Below are positions 16,839 to 24,671 of a stretch of DNA of 64,000 nt, piece after piece. Position numbers and translations under genes: made by a program. Under the pieces are notes generated by a model, which worked only from the letters and a program-made list of their open reading frames with translations, was not told where the DNA came from and searched no databases. Each line of letters opens with the position of its first letter. Position 1 is the stretch's first letter. The stretch comes from Cupriavidus sp. YR651 (lineage in GTDB: Bacteria > Pseudomonadota > Gammaproteobacteria > Burkholderiales > Burkholderiaceae). The stretch is taken from the NCBI RefSeq assembly GCF_900101625.1, contig NZ_FMYZ01000012.1, positions 1-64,000 of the forward strand. Direction: 5' to 3'.

Positions 16839-17768
16839 TCAGGCGGCGATGGCCTCCGCGTCGGTGATACGCCGATAGGCCACGCCCGCCAGGGCAATGT
16901 CCTCAAGACCCACGCCGACGGACTTGTAGATCACGATGTCGTCGGCATGCCGGCGGACCGGTTGCCGATCCAGCAGTACGTCAGCCAGCTCGACAATCTT
17001 GCTGTCCGGCAGGACGGCCTTGTCGGCCAGCACCAGGTCGCCCGCTTCGCGCAGCGATTGCGTGCGCCATTCGACGACCACGCCCGCGGCGCGGGACAGT
17101 GCGGTGTCGTCCAGCTCACGGGTATGGGGCAGGCTGGAGCCGATGGCCGCGATAAACGCGCCGGGCTTGACCAGCGCGCCGGAGAACAGCGGGGTGGTGG
17201 ATCGCGAGGCCGTCACGATGATGTCGGCCTGGGCCACGGCAGCTTCCGGCTGCGCAAACGCCACCGGAATCCCGCATTGGCTGGCCAGCCGATCCGCCGC
17301 GCCGGCATCGGCGTACGGATCACACACCAGGATTTGCTTCAGCGGCAGCGCCGCCGAAAGTTGCATCGCATGCTGCGCGCCTTGCGTGCCGGCGCCAAAC
17401 AGCGCGAGCGTCGCGGCGTCGGGGCGTGCGAGATGTTGCGCAGCCAGCACCGTGCAGGCCGCGGTGCGCAGTTTTGTGATCGCGCCAGCGTCGAACGAGG
17501 CAAGCGGCCGTCCGTCAACCGTTGAAAACAGCAGGATGACAAACGAGAACTGACCGGCGATCGTTGTATATACCTTCGCGCCGGCCACCTGCTGACCGGG
17601 GATGACTGCCCCCAGCGTCGAAAGCTTCACACCACCGGCCTCCGTACGAATCCGTTCCTGCATGGCGGCATCGCCGCGACCAAAACTGCAGAAGGCATCC
17701 CGCATGGCAGCCTGCGCGTCGGCGGCCGTGACATGGCGATCAATCAGTGCGTCGGTGATATGGAGCAT
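16839..17768 (-). CDS. Ornithine cyclodeaminase / mu-crystallin family enzyme
   Basis: A 309-aa NAD(P)-dependent protein of the OCD family. The dinucleotide fold is marked by LALFGAGTQGAQHAMQL near residue 120. The upstream part has the typical substrate region AGGVKLSTLGAVIPGQQVAGAKVYTT. Family members include ornithine cyclodeaminase, alanine dehydrogenase and ketimine/pyrroline-2-carboxylate reductases, so an amino- or imino-acid substrate is likely. A true ornithine cyclodeaminase is doubtful given the length (usually about 350 aa). It has its own upstream region with a GTATAC box and is divergent from the permease gene. Confidence 0.88.
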   Translation of the reverse strand: MLHITDALIDRHVTAADAQAAMRDAFCSFGRGDAAMQERIRTEAGGVKLSTLGAVIPGQQVAGAKVYTTIAGQFSFVILLFSTVDGRPLASFDAGAITKLRTAACTVLAAQHLARPDAATLALFGAGTQGAQHAMQLSAALPLKQILVCDPYADAGAADRLASQCGIPVAFAQPEAAVAQADIIVTASRSTTPLFSGALVKPGAFIAAIGSSLPHTRELDDTALSRAAGVVVEWRTQSLREAGDLVLADKAVLPDSKIVELADVLLDRQPVRRHADDIVIYKSVGVGLEDIALAGVAYRRITDAEAIAA

Positions 17769-17799
17769 GATGGCGTCAGTAGGTGTCTCAGGCTTATTT

Positions 17800-17810
17800 C
17801 GGTATACAGT
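17800..17810. promoter_or_regulatory. GTATAC operator before the cyclodeaminase-family gene
   Basis: CGGTATACAGT, 32-42 bp upstream of the leftward start codon, in the 290-bp divergent promoter region shared with the permease gene. Confidence 0.6.
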
Positions 17811-17985
17811 CTACACAAGCTCGAAAAAAATGCCACCTAGATTTGTGAGGCTGGCACGCTGGCGGCTTTGTCGAAACTGGTGCGGGATGCGCTGTAACCG
17901 TGCACTGACGCGGGATTGCGCACTGCATTGGGGGCTTTCCCTAGCGTACGCAGTTTTTGCTTGTTATCGTGCTGCTGCGGGATAT

Positions 17986-17995
17986 AGTATACAAA
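17986..17995. promoter_or_regulatory. GTATAC operator before the permease gene
   Basis: AGTATACAAA, about 64 bp upstream of the permease ATG, next to the AT-rich stretch GATATAGTATAC, which may include the -10 hexamer. Confidence 0.65.
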
Positions 17996-18058
17996 AACAG
18001 AATTACGACAGATTCATAACATCGCCCCCACAAGGGCCTCCACGATCAGGGGAGCCTC

Positions 18059-19597
18059 ATGCATCAAACCGTAGTGATTGGCCTGGCACATTGGGTGTAT
18101 CTGCTAGGCGTGGCCGTGATCGTGTTGACCATGATCATGCGGGCCAATGTCGTGGTGCCATCCATCGTCGGCACCTTCCTCGTGATCCTGGCCATCACGG
18201 GCAACCCGGTCTCCGCGCTGGGCGGGATCTTTTCCGCGAGCCTCGTCGCGGCCAAGGAGCTCTTCAACATCTTCCTGGTGATCGCGTTCATGACAGCGCT
18301 GCTGAATGCGCTGAAGACGTTGCGATCCGATATCCGCATGGTCGAGCCCTTCCGCGTGATCATGAAGAACGGGCACAGCGCCTACTTCATCCTGGCGGGC
18401 ATTACCTATGTGATCTCGCTGTTCTTCTGGCCCACGCCTGCCGTGCCGCTGGTATCGGCGATCCTGCTGCCGGCCGCCATCGCCGCCGGGCTGCCGCCGC
18501 TGGCCGGGGCGATGGCCATCGCCATCGCGGGGCAGGGCATGGCGCTGTCTTCCGACTACGTCATCGGCGTGGCGCCCGGCATCAGCGCCAAGGCCGCCGG
18601 CGCCGCGGTCAGTGCGGCCGTGGTGGCGGACCGGGCGCTGATCCTGTCGATCATCACCGGCGCCATCGCGCTGTCCCTGGCCTACCTGTCGATGCGCCGG
18701 CACATCGTGCCTGCCAACGGCGCGCTGCTGGACCGCTGGCAGGCTCGCGCCACCGGAGTCGACACCGCCGTCGAGTCGACGGGCACGTTCGACAAGGCCG
18801 AGATTGCCCGCGGTACGTCGCATACGGAACCGCTTGCCACGGACGCCAATATCGAAAGCAGCCTGGCGATGGTCGCCAAGCGCCGCATCAAATGGTCCAA
18901 GTTCTTCGCGGTGCTGACGCCGGTGGCATTCGTCTGCGTGGTGAGCCTGATGGTGCTGCCCAAGCTGGCGTCCGGCATGCCGGACCTGAAGGGTGGCGCG
19001 GCGGCGGCGCTGGTGGGTGGCGTGGCGGCGTTGCTGATGATGCTGGCGACGCTGGCCGCCGAGGGGCCGCGCAAGATGCTCGACATCTGCCCGGAACACA
19101 TTACCGACGGCTTTGTGTTCGCCTTCAAGGCCATGGGCTCGGTGCTGCCGATTGCCGGCTTCTTCTTCGTCGGTGCTGGCGAAACCGCCGCGCAGATCCT
19201 CGGTGTGGATACCGGCCGGGCGCCCAGCCTGCTGTTCGAGCTGATTCAGGCCTACCAGCACATGATTCCGGACAACCACGTGCTGGTGGCGTTCGGCGTG
19301 CTGCTCGTCGGCATGATCACGGGGATCGATGGCTCCGGGTTTGCCGGGCTGCCGCTGACCGGCACGCTGGCAGGGGCCCTGGGTCCGGTCGTCGGCTTTG
19401 ACTCCGCGACGCTGGCGGCGGTGGGTCAGATGGGCGCCGTCTGGACCGGTGGCGGCACGCTGATCGCGTGGTCGTCGCTGATCGCCGTGGCGGGTTTTGC
19501 CCGGGTGCCGGTGCTCGACGCAGTGCGCGCCTTGCTGCTGCCCGTGCTGGCCGGGCTGGTGGTCTCCACGATCTGCGCGATGCTGCTATGGCATTGA
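18059..19597 (+). CDS. GntP/ion-transporter-like permease
   Basis: A 512-aa hydrophobic protein with about 12 membrane segments and a soluble loop near residues 220-280. Conserved-looking stretches are FFWPTPAVPLVSAILLPAA, MALSSDYVIGVAPGISAKAAGA, and near the end GIDGSGFAGLPLTGTLAG. The build fits secondary carboxylate/gluconate-type permeases (IT superfamily), but I cannot name the exact family. AGGGGAG precedes the ATG. It is divergent from the cyclodeaminase-family gene and followed, after a 114-bp gap, by the ferredoxin genes. It probably imports the compound degraded by the island. Confidence 0.8.
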   Translation: MHQTVVIGLAHWVYLLGVAVIVLTMIMRANVVVPSIVGTFLVILAITGNPVSALGGIFSASLVAAKELFNIFLVIAFMTALLNALKTLRSDIRMVEPFRVIMKNGHSAYFILAGITYVISLFFWPTPAVPLVSAILLPAAIAAGLPPLAGAMAIAIAGQGMALSSDYVIGVAPGISAKAAGAAVSAAVVADRALILSIITGAIALSLAYLSMRRHIVPANGALLDRWQARATGVDTAVESTGTFDKAEIARGTSHTEPLATDANIESSLAMVAKRRIKWSKFFAVLTPVAFVCVVSLMVLPKLASGMPDLKGGAAAALVGGVAALLMMLATLAAEGPRKMLDICPEHITDGFVFAFKAMGSVLPIAGFFFVGAGETAAQILGVDTGRAPSLLFELIQAYQHMIPDNHVLVAFGVLLVGMITGIDGSGFAGLPLTGTLAGALGPVVGFDSATLAAVGQMGAVWTGGGTLIAWSSLIAVAGFARVPVLDAVRALLLPVLAGLVVSTICAMLLWH

Positions 19598-19702
19598 TCG
19601 CATCCTGAGCGCCGCTTCCCCCGTTTTCCTTTTTCCCCGGTTCCGACTCGCATCCCGTGCTGTTCCATACGGAATGCGTGTCGCCCGAATCAGAGTGTAG
19701 AA

Positions 19703-19712
19703 AGTATACAAA
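19703..19712. promoter_or_regulatory. GTATAC operator abutting the first ferredoxin start codon
   Basis: AGTATACAAA, with its last base the A of the ferredoxin ATG. The only ribosome-site-like bases (AGAAAG) overlap it. A repressor bound here would block the initiation region directly. Confidence 0.6.
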
Positions 19713-20017
19713 TGCCGAAAGTCGTATTTCACAAGAACGGCCAGGTCTTCGAGGATGAGGTGAAGCCCGAGACCAACCTCGTTGTCCGTGCCGGCATCAA
19801 GCAGTTTCCGTATCCGAACCTGCGCTATGAGTGCGGCATGGGCAAATGCTCCAAATGCGCCTGCCGCGTGCTGGCGGGCGCGGAGCACCTGCCGCCGCCG
19901 AACTGGAAGGAGAAGAAGCAACTGGGCGAGCGGCTCGACCAGGGCTTCCGGCTCGCCTGCCAGATCTGGCTGACGCACGACATCGAGCTGGTGCAGGAAG
20001 AACAACAACCCGCCTGA
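19712..20017 (+). CDS. Plant-type 2Fe-2S ferredoxin, first of two
   Basis: A 101-aa ferredoxin. Cluster ligands are Cys41, Cys46, Cys49 and Cys83 (ECGMGKCSKCACRVL ... RLACQ), and an extra Cys51 follows the motif. It carries one electron between a reductase and an oxygenase. The insert AEHLPPPNWKEKKQL resembles ferredoxins of amine or ring oxygenases. The stop overlaps the next start by one base (TGATG), so translation is coupled to the 105-aa protein and, through it, to a second ferredoxin. A GTATAC box touches its start codon. Confidence 0.92.
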   Translation: MPKVVFHKNGQVFEDEVKPETNLVVRAGIKQFPYPNLRYECGMGKCSKCACRVLAGAEHLPPPNWKEKKQLGERLDQGFRLACQIWLTHDIELVQEEQQPA

Positions 20018-20334
20018 TGCCCACTGCCATGTACGTGATCCTGACCAGCAAGCCCGGCCAGTTCCGCACCGAAGCGGTGGCGGGCGTGGAGCCCCTGGAA
20101 ACCTACGAATACCTGTTCTACGGCCGCGTCACCGCCAGCTTCGTGATTGCGGAGCTGCGCGAGGCGGTGAAAGTGCGGGTGATCGATGAAACCGGCGGGC
20201 CGGAGGCCGAGCCCGTCATCAACCACGTGCCGTCGAAGTTCCTGGAGCGCTTCGACACGCTCGACGCCGCGCGGGCCGCCCTGGAGGCGCTGGCCCGGTT
20301 CGGCAGCATGGACCTCTCTTTAAGGAAGCAATGA
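20017..20334 (+). CDS. Unrecognised 105-aa protein between two ferredoxins
   Basis: I do not recognise this family. The protein begins MPTAMYVILTSKPGQFRTE, has an aromatic, beta-like stretch (YEYLFYGRVTASFVIAELRE), and ends in an amphipathic helix (LDAARAALEALARF). It has no Cys, signal peptide or membrane segment. Both ends are overlapped: its start overlaps the stop of ferredoxin 1 and its stop overlaps the start of ferredoxin 2, which suggests that the three proteins are made in equal amounts and may form one complex. An effector or small subunit for the di-iron enzyme is a possible role, but this is only inferred from position. Confidence 0.82.
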   Translation: MPTAMYVILTSKPGQFRTEAVAGVEPLETYEYLFYGRVTASFVIAELREAVKVRVIDETGGPEAEPVINHVPSKFLERFDTLDAARAALEALARFGSMDLSLRKQ

Positions 20335-20663
20335 TGCAGGCCGAGACCGATGCGGTTGCCACCGTGACCGAGACCCGGATGATCGAGATCACCTTCGTGA
20401 CCAACGACGGCAAGACCGTCACCGCGCCCGAAAACAGCAACCTGCTGCGCGTGTCGCTGCGCGAGCAGGGCGGCATTCCGTTCAAGTGTGGCGGGGGTAT
20501 CTGTGGCACCTGCAAGTGCCGGATCGAACGCGGGCTGGAGCATACCGATGCCGTCAAGGCCAAGGAGCGCAAGCACCTGAGCGACGACGACCTGCGCGCG
20601 GGCTATCGCATGGCGTGCCAGACGTTTGTGAACGGCGACATCGCCGTGGCCTGGCAGCGATAA
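20331..20663 (+). CDS. Plant-type 2Fe-2S ferredoxin, second of two
   Basis: A 110-aa ferredoxin with ligands Cys53, Cys58, Cys61 and Cys96 (KCGGGICGTCKC ... RMACQ). An N-terminal extension of about 16 residues precedes the fold. AAGGAAG stands just before the ATG, and the start overlaps the preceding stop (ATGA). It is clearly different in sequence from the first ferredoxin 300 bp away, so this is not a recent duplication. One ferredoxin may take electrons from the reductase at 12916-13914 while the other feeds a second acceptor. Confidence 0.92.
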   Translation: MMQAETDAVATVTETRMIEITFVTNDGKTVTAPENSNLLRVSLREQGGIPFKCGGGICGTCKCRIERGLEHTDAVKAKERKHLSDDDLRAGYRMACQTFVNGDIAVAWQR

Positions 20664-20809
20664 CGCGGCGGGGCCGGGTCTTGCCTCGGGGTGCGCCGGA
20701 TGCGCGTGTGTGCGGTGTGTCCGGCGATTCAGATGCCCTGGCTGTTTCCAGCTGGCTCGGGTGCTTCAGGTGTCTCAGGCACCTCAGTGCTGCCGGCGTT
20801 TCTGGCGCC

Positions 20810-21643
20810 TCAGGTGCGCAGCCCGACCAGCCCTGAAATTTTCTCGGAGGCTTCCAGCAGCGGCGGCAGGAAGCGATCCACCATCTCCTGCGCGCTCGTC
20901 CGGTTGGCCTGCCCACTGATATTGATGGCGGCGATCACCTGCCCGGCGCGGTTGCGGATCGGCGCGGCCAGCGACACCAGGCCTTCCTCCAGCTCCTGAT
21001 CGTTCTGGGCCCAGCCGCGCGCGCGGATGTCGGCGATCAGTGTCTTCAGTTCGTCGATATCCGTCACGGTGCGCCGCGTGCGCGGCTGCCGGTCCGTCGC
21101 GCGCAGCACGCGGTCCAGCTCCTCGGCGTCCAGCCCGGACAGCAGCACGCGGCCCATCGACGAGCAGTACGCCGGCAGCCGGCTGCCGATCGACAGGTTG
21201 ATGGTCATGATCTTGCGCGCCGGGACGCGCAGCACGTAGACGATCTCCGTCCCGTCCAGCACGGAAATCGAGCAGCTTTCATGGACGGCCTGCGACAGCG
21301 CTTCCATGATCGGCTCGGCCAGGTTCCAGAACGGCATCGACGTCAGGTAGGCAAAGCCCAGGTCCAGGATCTTGGGCGTCAGCCGGAACTGGCGGCCGTC
21401 CGCCTGCACATATCCCAGCCCCACCAGTGTCAGCAGGATGCGGCGCGCGCCGGCCCGCGTCAGGCCGCTGGCCTGGGCGATCTCGGTCAGCGTCTGCGCG
21501 GGATGGCGGGCGTCGAACGCGCGGATCACCGACAGGCCGCGTGCAAAGGACTGCACATAGCTGTCGCTTGGCTTTTCTGTTGCGGCGTTGCCCGGTGTGC
21601 GGGGCGTTGCGGAATCGGCTTGGCTCGCCATCGATGGGGACAC
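20810..21643 (-). CDS. IclR-family transcriptional regulator
   Basis: A 277-aa regulator of the PcaR/PobR type. The winged helix is at about residues 30-95 (SFARGLSVIRAFDARHPAQT, LTEIAQASGLTRAGARRILLTL). The C-terminal IclR effector domain ends with SLAAPIRNRAGQVIAAINISG. The first 28 residues are low-complexity, and an ATG four codons in could be the start. It is convergent with the ferredoxin genes and may be a second regulator of the island, or may control a more distant aromatic pathway such as the pcaIJF operon at 33-35 kb, which has no regulator beside it. Confidence 0.9.
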   Translation of the reverse strand: MSPSMASQADSATPRTPGNAATEKPSDSYVQSFARGLSVIRAFDARHPAQTLTEIAQASGLTRAGARRILLTLVGLGYVQADGRQFRLTPKILDLGFAYLTSMPFWNLAEPIMEALSQAVHESCSISVLDGTEIVYVLRVPARKIMTINLSIGSRLPAYCSSMGRVLLSGLDAEELDRVLRATDRQPRTRRTVTDIDELKTLIADIRARGWAQNDQELEEGLVSLAAPIRNRAGQVIAAINISGQANRTSAQEMVDRFLPPLLEASEKISGLVGLRT

Positions 21644-21845
21644 CGGCGCGGGCGCGCCGGAATTGGCTCGGAAAGGCCGAAAGGGTAGAGGAAATGCGGC
21701 GGGTTCGCTAGTCCGCGGCTCGCTTTACCGTCCCACGACACATGCCGCCACGCTGACGGACGCGCGCGTCTCCCTCATAATGTGCATCCGCACAATGTCG
21801 CCCCGGCGGCCACGACAACTGTGTCAGTAAAGGAAATAGCGTCCG

Positions 21846-22757
21846 GTGAACGAAACCATCCAGTGGAATGATTGGGAAGCGTTCTGCTGCGTAGTCGAGC
21901 AGGGCACATTCACGGCGGCGGCGGAGACGCTCGACTGCCCCAAGTCCCGCGTATCGGCGGCGGTGGCCCGGCTGGAAACAGCCATCGGCGCCAAGCTGCT
22001 CGAGCGCACCACGCGCCGCATGCGGCTGACCGATGCCGGTGGCGCGGTCTATCGCGACGTGGCGCCACTGTTCGCTCGACTGCGCGAAATCCGCCAGGAA
22101 ACCCTTGCGCGCGAAGAGCGTGTGCAAGGGATGCTGCGCATCGCCACGCCCTATGAATTCGGTGCCCAGCAGCTGGGCGGGGTGATCTGCCGGACGCTCG
22201 CGGCACACCCGGCGCTTGATATCACCGTCGAGATTTCCCAGGGGCTGGTCGATCCGATCCGCGAGGGATTCGATATCGCCTTCGTCACGGTGGAAACGGA
22301 ATTGCCGGACTCCGGCACCATCGCCCGGCGCATCTGGCACGTGGAACGCGGACTGGTGGCAGCACCGTCACTGGCGGCCAGCCTGCCGGCGCAGATGCAC
22401 CCGGAAGACCTGTCGAACATGCCGACGCTGGCCACGCCTGGCGTATCGGTTTGGGAATTCGCGCGAAACGGGGAGCGGATCTCGGTGCCGATTCGTCCGC
22501 GTATGCAGACCTACAACGCCGAACTGCGCATGCAGGCCGCACTGGCTGGGCTGGGGATCGCCCGGGTGCCGATGACGGCGGCGGAGACGGAGATTGCGCA
22601 GGGACGGCTGGTACGGGTCATGCCTGACTATCCGTTGCCGCCCCTCCGGGTGTTTGCGTTACTGCCTGATCGCCGCCTCCAGCCGCGCAAGGTGCGTGCG
22701 TTCATGGAGGCCATCGAGTCGATGATGGGAACCGACCTCGACGATCTGGGACAGTAG
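21846..22757 (+). CDS. LysR-family transcriptional regulator
   Basis: A 303-aa LTTR. The helix-turn-helix is at residues about 8-67 (WEAFCCVVEQGTFTAAAETL ... RVSAAVARLETAIGAKLLERTTRRMRLT), followed by the substrate-binding domain. The sequence resembles the PA2206/DsdC-neighbour group that uses LERTTRRMRLTDAG. The start is GTG at 21846; no good ATG exists nearby. Divergent from iclR across a 202-bp gap. There is no adjacent enzyme gene on either side to suggest a target. Confidence 0.9.
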   Translation: MNETIQWNDWEAFCCVVEQGTFTAAAETLDCPKSRVSAAVARLETAIGAKLLERTTRRMRLTDAGGAVYRDVAPLFARLREIRQETLAREERVQGMLRIATPYEFGAQQLGGVICRTLAAHPALDITVEISQGLVDPIREGFDIAFVTVETELPDSGTIARRIWHVERGLVAAPSLAASLPAQMHPEDLSNMPTLATPGVSVWEFARNGERISVPIRPRMQTYNAELRMQAALAGLGIARVPMTAAETEIAQGRLVRVMPDYPLPPLRVFALLPDRRLQPRKVRAFMEAIESMMGTDLDDLGQ

Positions 22758-22863
22758 CGGAGCGTGGGAGTGCTCCGGTGGAACTTGCTTCAGGCCGGGT
22801 CCAGGTGTCTGGGGCGCTGAATTAAGGCGCCGGGCTTCAGGAGCCTCGGGTGCCTTGGACGCC

Positions 22864-23142
22864 TCAGGCGCCTTCGGAGAAGCCGTCGCGCTTTTCGGTG
22901 ACGGTGCGGGCGCCGTCGGTGTACGGGTCACGCTTTTCGGATACGGTGCGGGCACCATCCGTGTACACGTCACGCTTTTCGGTCACGCCACGGGCGCCGT
23001 CGGTGTACGGATCCACGGAGCCGACGCGACCGATGCTGCCGTCCAGGCGGGCCAGGTCCGACAGGGGTTGCGAAGCCTGGGCAGCGGTGGCGCCGACCGA
23101 TAGGCCGATGGCGCAGAGCAGGGAGAGGGCGAGGGTTTTCAT
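22864..23142 (-). CDS. Secreted small protein with 14-residue YTDGAR repeats
   Basis: A 92-aa protein. A signal peptide of about 23 residues ends at AQA before SQPLSD. The mature part contains three near-identical 14-residue units (DPYTDGARGVTEKR, DVYTDGARTVSEKR, DPYTDGARTVTEKR) and a partial fourth (DGFSEGA). The repeats are acidic, basic and polar without Cys, and look disordered. Similar YTDGA-repeat proteins are, to my memory, common in Cupriavidus and Ralstonia and without a firm function. The ATG at 23142 is chosen because it begins the signal peptide. Confidence 0.8.
   Translation of the reverse strand: MKTLALSLLCAIGLSVGATAAQASQPLSDLARLDGSIGRVGSVDPYTDGARGVTEKRDVYTDGARTVSEKRDPYTDGARTVTEKRDGFSEGA
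22889..23014. repeat. Three 42-bp tandem repeats inside the secreted-protein gene
   Basis: The motif CGCTTTTCGG recurs at 22889, 22931 and 22973, exactly 42 bp apart, and the sequence between copies differs at only a few bases. The units encode the 14-residue YTDGAR repeats in frame, so copy number could change without breaking the frame. Confidence 0.85.
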
Positions 23143-23356
23143 TGTGCGGTTCCTACTTGTTTTGGCAGATATCGCGGTGGGATTCCGCGATGGCTGTAAT
23201 GTAGGCTTCGACACGCACCGGAAAAAGCGTGAATCCTCGACAGACTGTCCAACTCGCTGAACAATAAGGGTTAACCCTGGACTGCGGGTTTGTGCTAGGG
23301 CGGCGGCACGCTCCGCCATCCTTCAGGAGTTCGGGGGCCCGGCGCCCCCGGCACCG

Positions 23357-23908
23357 TCACACCACGCCGCGGCTCACGCTGGCGATCACCATCAGCAGAA
23401 TCTGCGCGATCACGAAGAGGATCAGCGGCGAGATATCAAAGCCGCCCAGACGCGGGATCACGCGCTGGATGGGCCGCAGCAACGGCGCGGTCAGGTGCCA
23501 GATGGCGGGCGCCATCGGCGATTGCGGATTCACCCACGACAGCACCGCCATCAGCAGCGTCACCCACATCACCATGCTGATCGCCCACTTGAGCACATTG
23601 AGCAAGGCCAGCGCCAGGATCACCGGCAGGAAAGCCAGCGGGTCGGCGCCCAGCAGCAGCGCGCGGCAGAGCAGGAACAGCACCGCCGTCAGGTAGGCGG
23701 CGATCACGGTGGCCCAGTCGATGCCGCCAATGCCCGGAATGATGCGCCGCAGCGGCCGCACGATCCAGTCGGTGACCTGGAACACGCCCTGCGAGACCGG
23801 GTTGCGGGACGGCAGCCGGGTCAGCTGCATCCACAGGCGCAGCAGCAGCGCCATGCCGAAAAGCGTAAAGACGGTATCAAGCAGGAACAGGACAATTTCC
23901 GTGAACAT
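23357..23908 (-). CDS. YggT-family membrane protein
   Basis: A 183-aa integral membrane protein with two YGGT domains. Each has a hydrophobic helix followed by the family motif: NPVSQGVFQVTDWIVRPLRRIIPGIGGIDW in the first half and APAIWHLTAPLLRPIQRVIPRLGGFDISP in the second. YggT proteins have been linked to osmotic-shock tolerance and to cell-division proteins in other phyla. The ATG at 23908 begins the first helix; the open frame upstream lacks family sequence. No proC or yggS partner is adjacent. Confidence 0.9.
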   Translation of the reverse strand: MFTEIVLFLLDTVFTLFGMALLLRLWMQLTRLPSRNPVSQGVFQVTDWIVRPLRRIIPGIGGIDWATVIAAYLTAVLFLLCRALLLGADPLAFLPVILALALLNVLKWAISMVMWVTLLMAVLSWVNPQSPMAPAIWHLTAPLLRPIQRVIPRLGGFDISPLILFVIAQILLMVIASVSRGVV

Positions 23909-24070
23909 CGGGCGGATTTCCGGGTGACGGTTGTAGGGTGTCGGCGACCGCACAGATTCTGCCATACCACGCCGCGTGCGCATCATGAATGCGCGAGAGC
24001 GCACCGGGCGCAGTACTCGCCGCCCCTATAATGAGCGCCGGATTCTACCCAAGCGCCGAAGAACACCCCC

Positions 24071-24538
24071 ATGCCACGCAAGTCCGCCCCGGCGAAGTCC
24101 GCCATCGACAACGCCGCCCTGACCAAGCAGGACTTCGAAGCGCTGTCCGATTTCCGCTACCAGTTACGGCGCTTCCTGCGGTTCTCGGAAGACGCTGCGC
24201 GCGGCGAGGGCGTGACGGTCCAGCAATACCTGCTGATGCTCCATATCCGCGGTTGCCAGGAAAAGAACTGGGCGTCCGTGGGAGAACTGGCCGAGCGGCT
24301 GCAGGCCAAGCAGCATGGCGTGGTGGCGCTCGTCAACCGATGCGAAGCCGCCGGGCTGGTGAGCCGCAAGGCCGATCCGGATGACCGTCGCGTCGTGCAG
24401 ATCCATCTGCTGGCCAAGGGGGAGCGCTGTCTGAACCGGCTGGCGCTGCTGCATCGGACCGAGCTCGAGTCCCTGCGCAACACCTTCCGCGTGGCGCGCA
24501 TCACGGCGTTCAATGACGACGGTGCCGACCGCTTCTGA
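24071..24538 (+). CDS. MarR-family transcriptional regulator
   Basis: A 155-aa winged-helix protein. The domain runs from about residue 45 (VTVQQYLLMLHIRGC) through WASVGELAERLQAKQHGVVALVNRC to the DDRRVVQIHLLAKG wing. It stands alone between yggT (divergent) and a lipoprotein gene, so the target is not evident. Unlike the ohrR protein in this window it has no N-terminal Cys. Confidence 0.85.
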   Translation: MPRKSAPAKSAIDNAALTKQDFEALSDFRYQLRRFLRFSEDAARGEGVTVQQYLLMLHIRGCQEKNWASVGELAERLQAKQHGVVALVNRCEAAGLVSRKADPDDRRVVQIHLLAKGERCLNRLALLHRTELESLRNTFRVARITAFNDDGADRF

Positions 24539-24671
24539 GGCGCGACACCGCGCCGTGCTCTCGCCGTTACAGTCCGTTACCCAACACAATCTCTCGTGAC
24601 ACCTGCGGCCGGGTCGTGACCCTAGACTCCCGCGCATCGACCACACGCGCACTGGCGCAGGAGTTCCCACC

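Noticed and set aside
17566..17577. GTATATAC in the cyclodeaminase-family gene as another operator
   Set aside because: It lacks the exact GTATAC centre and lies inside the coding region.
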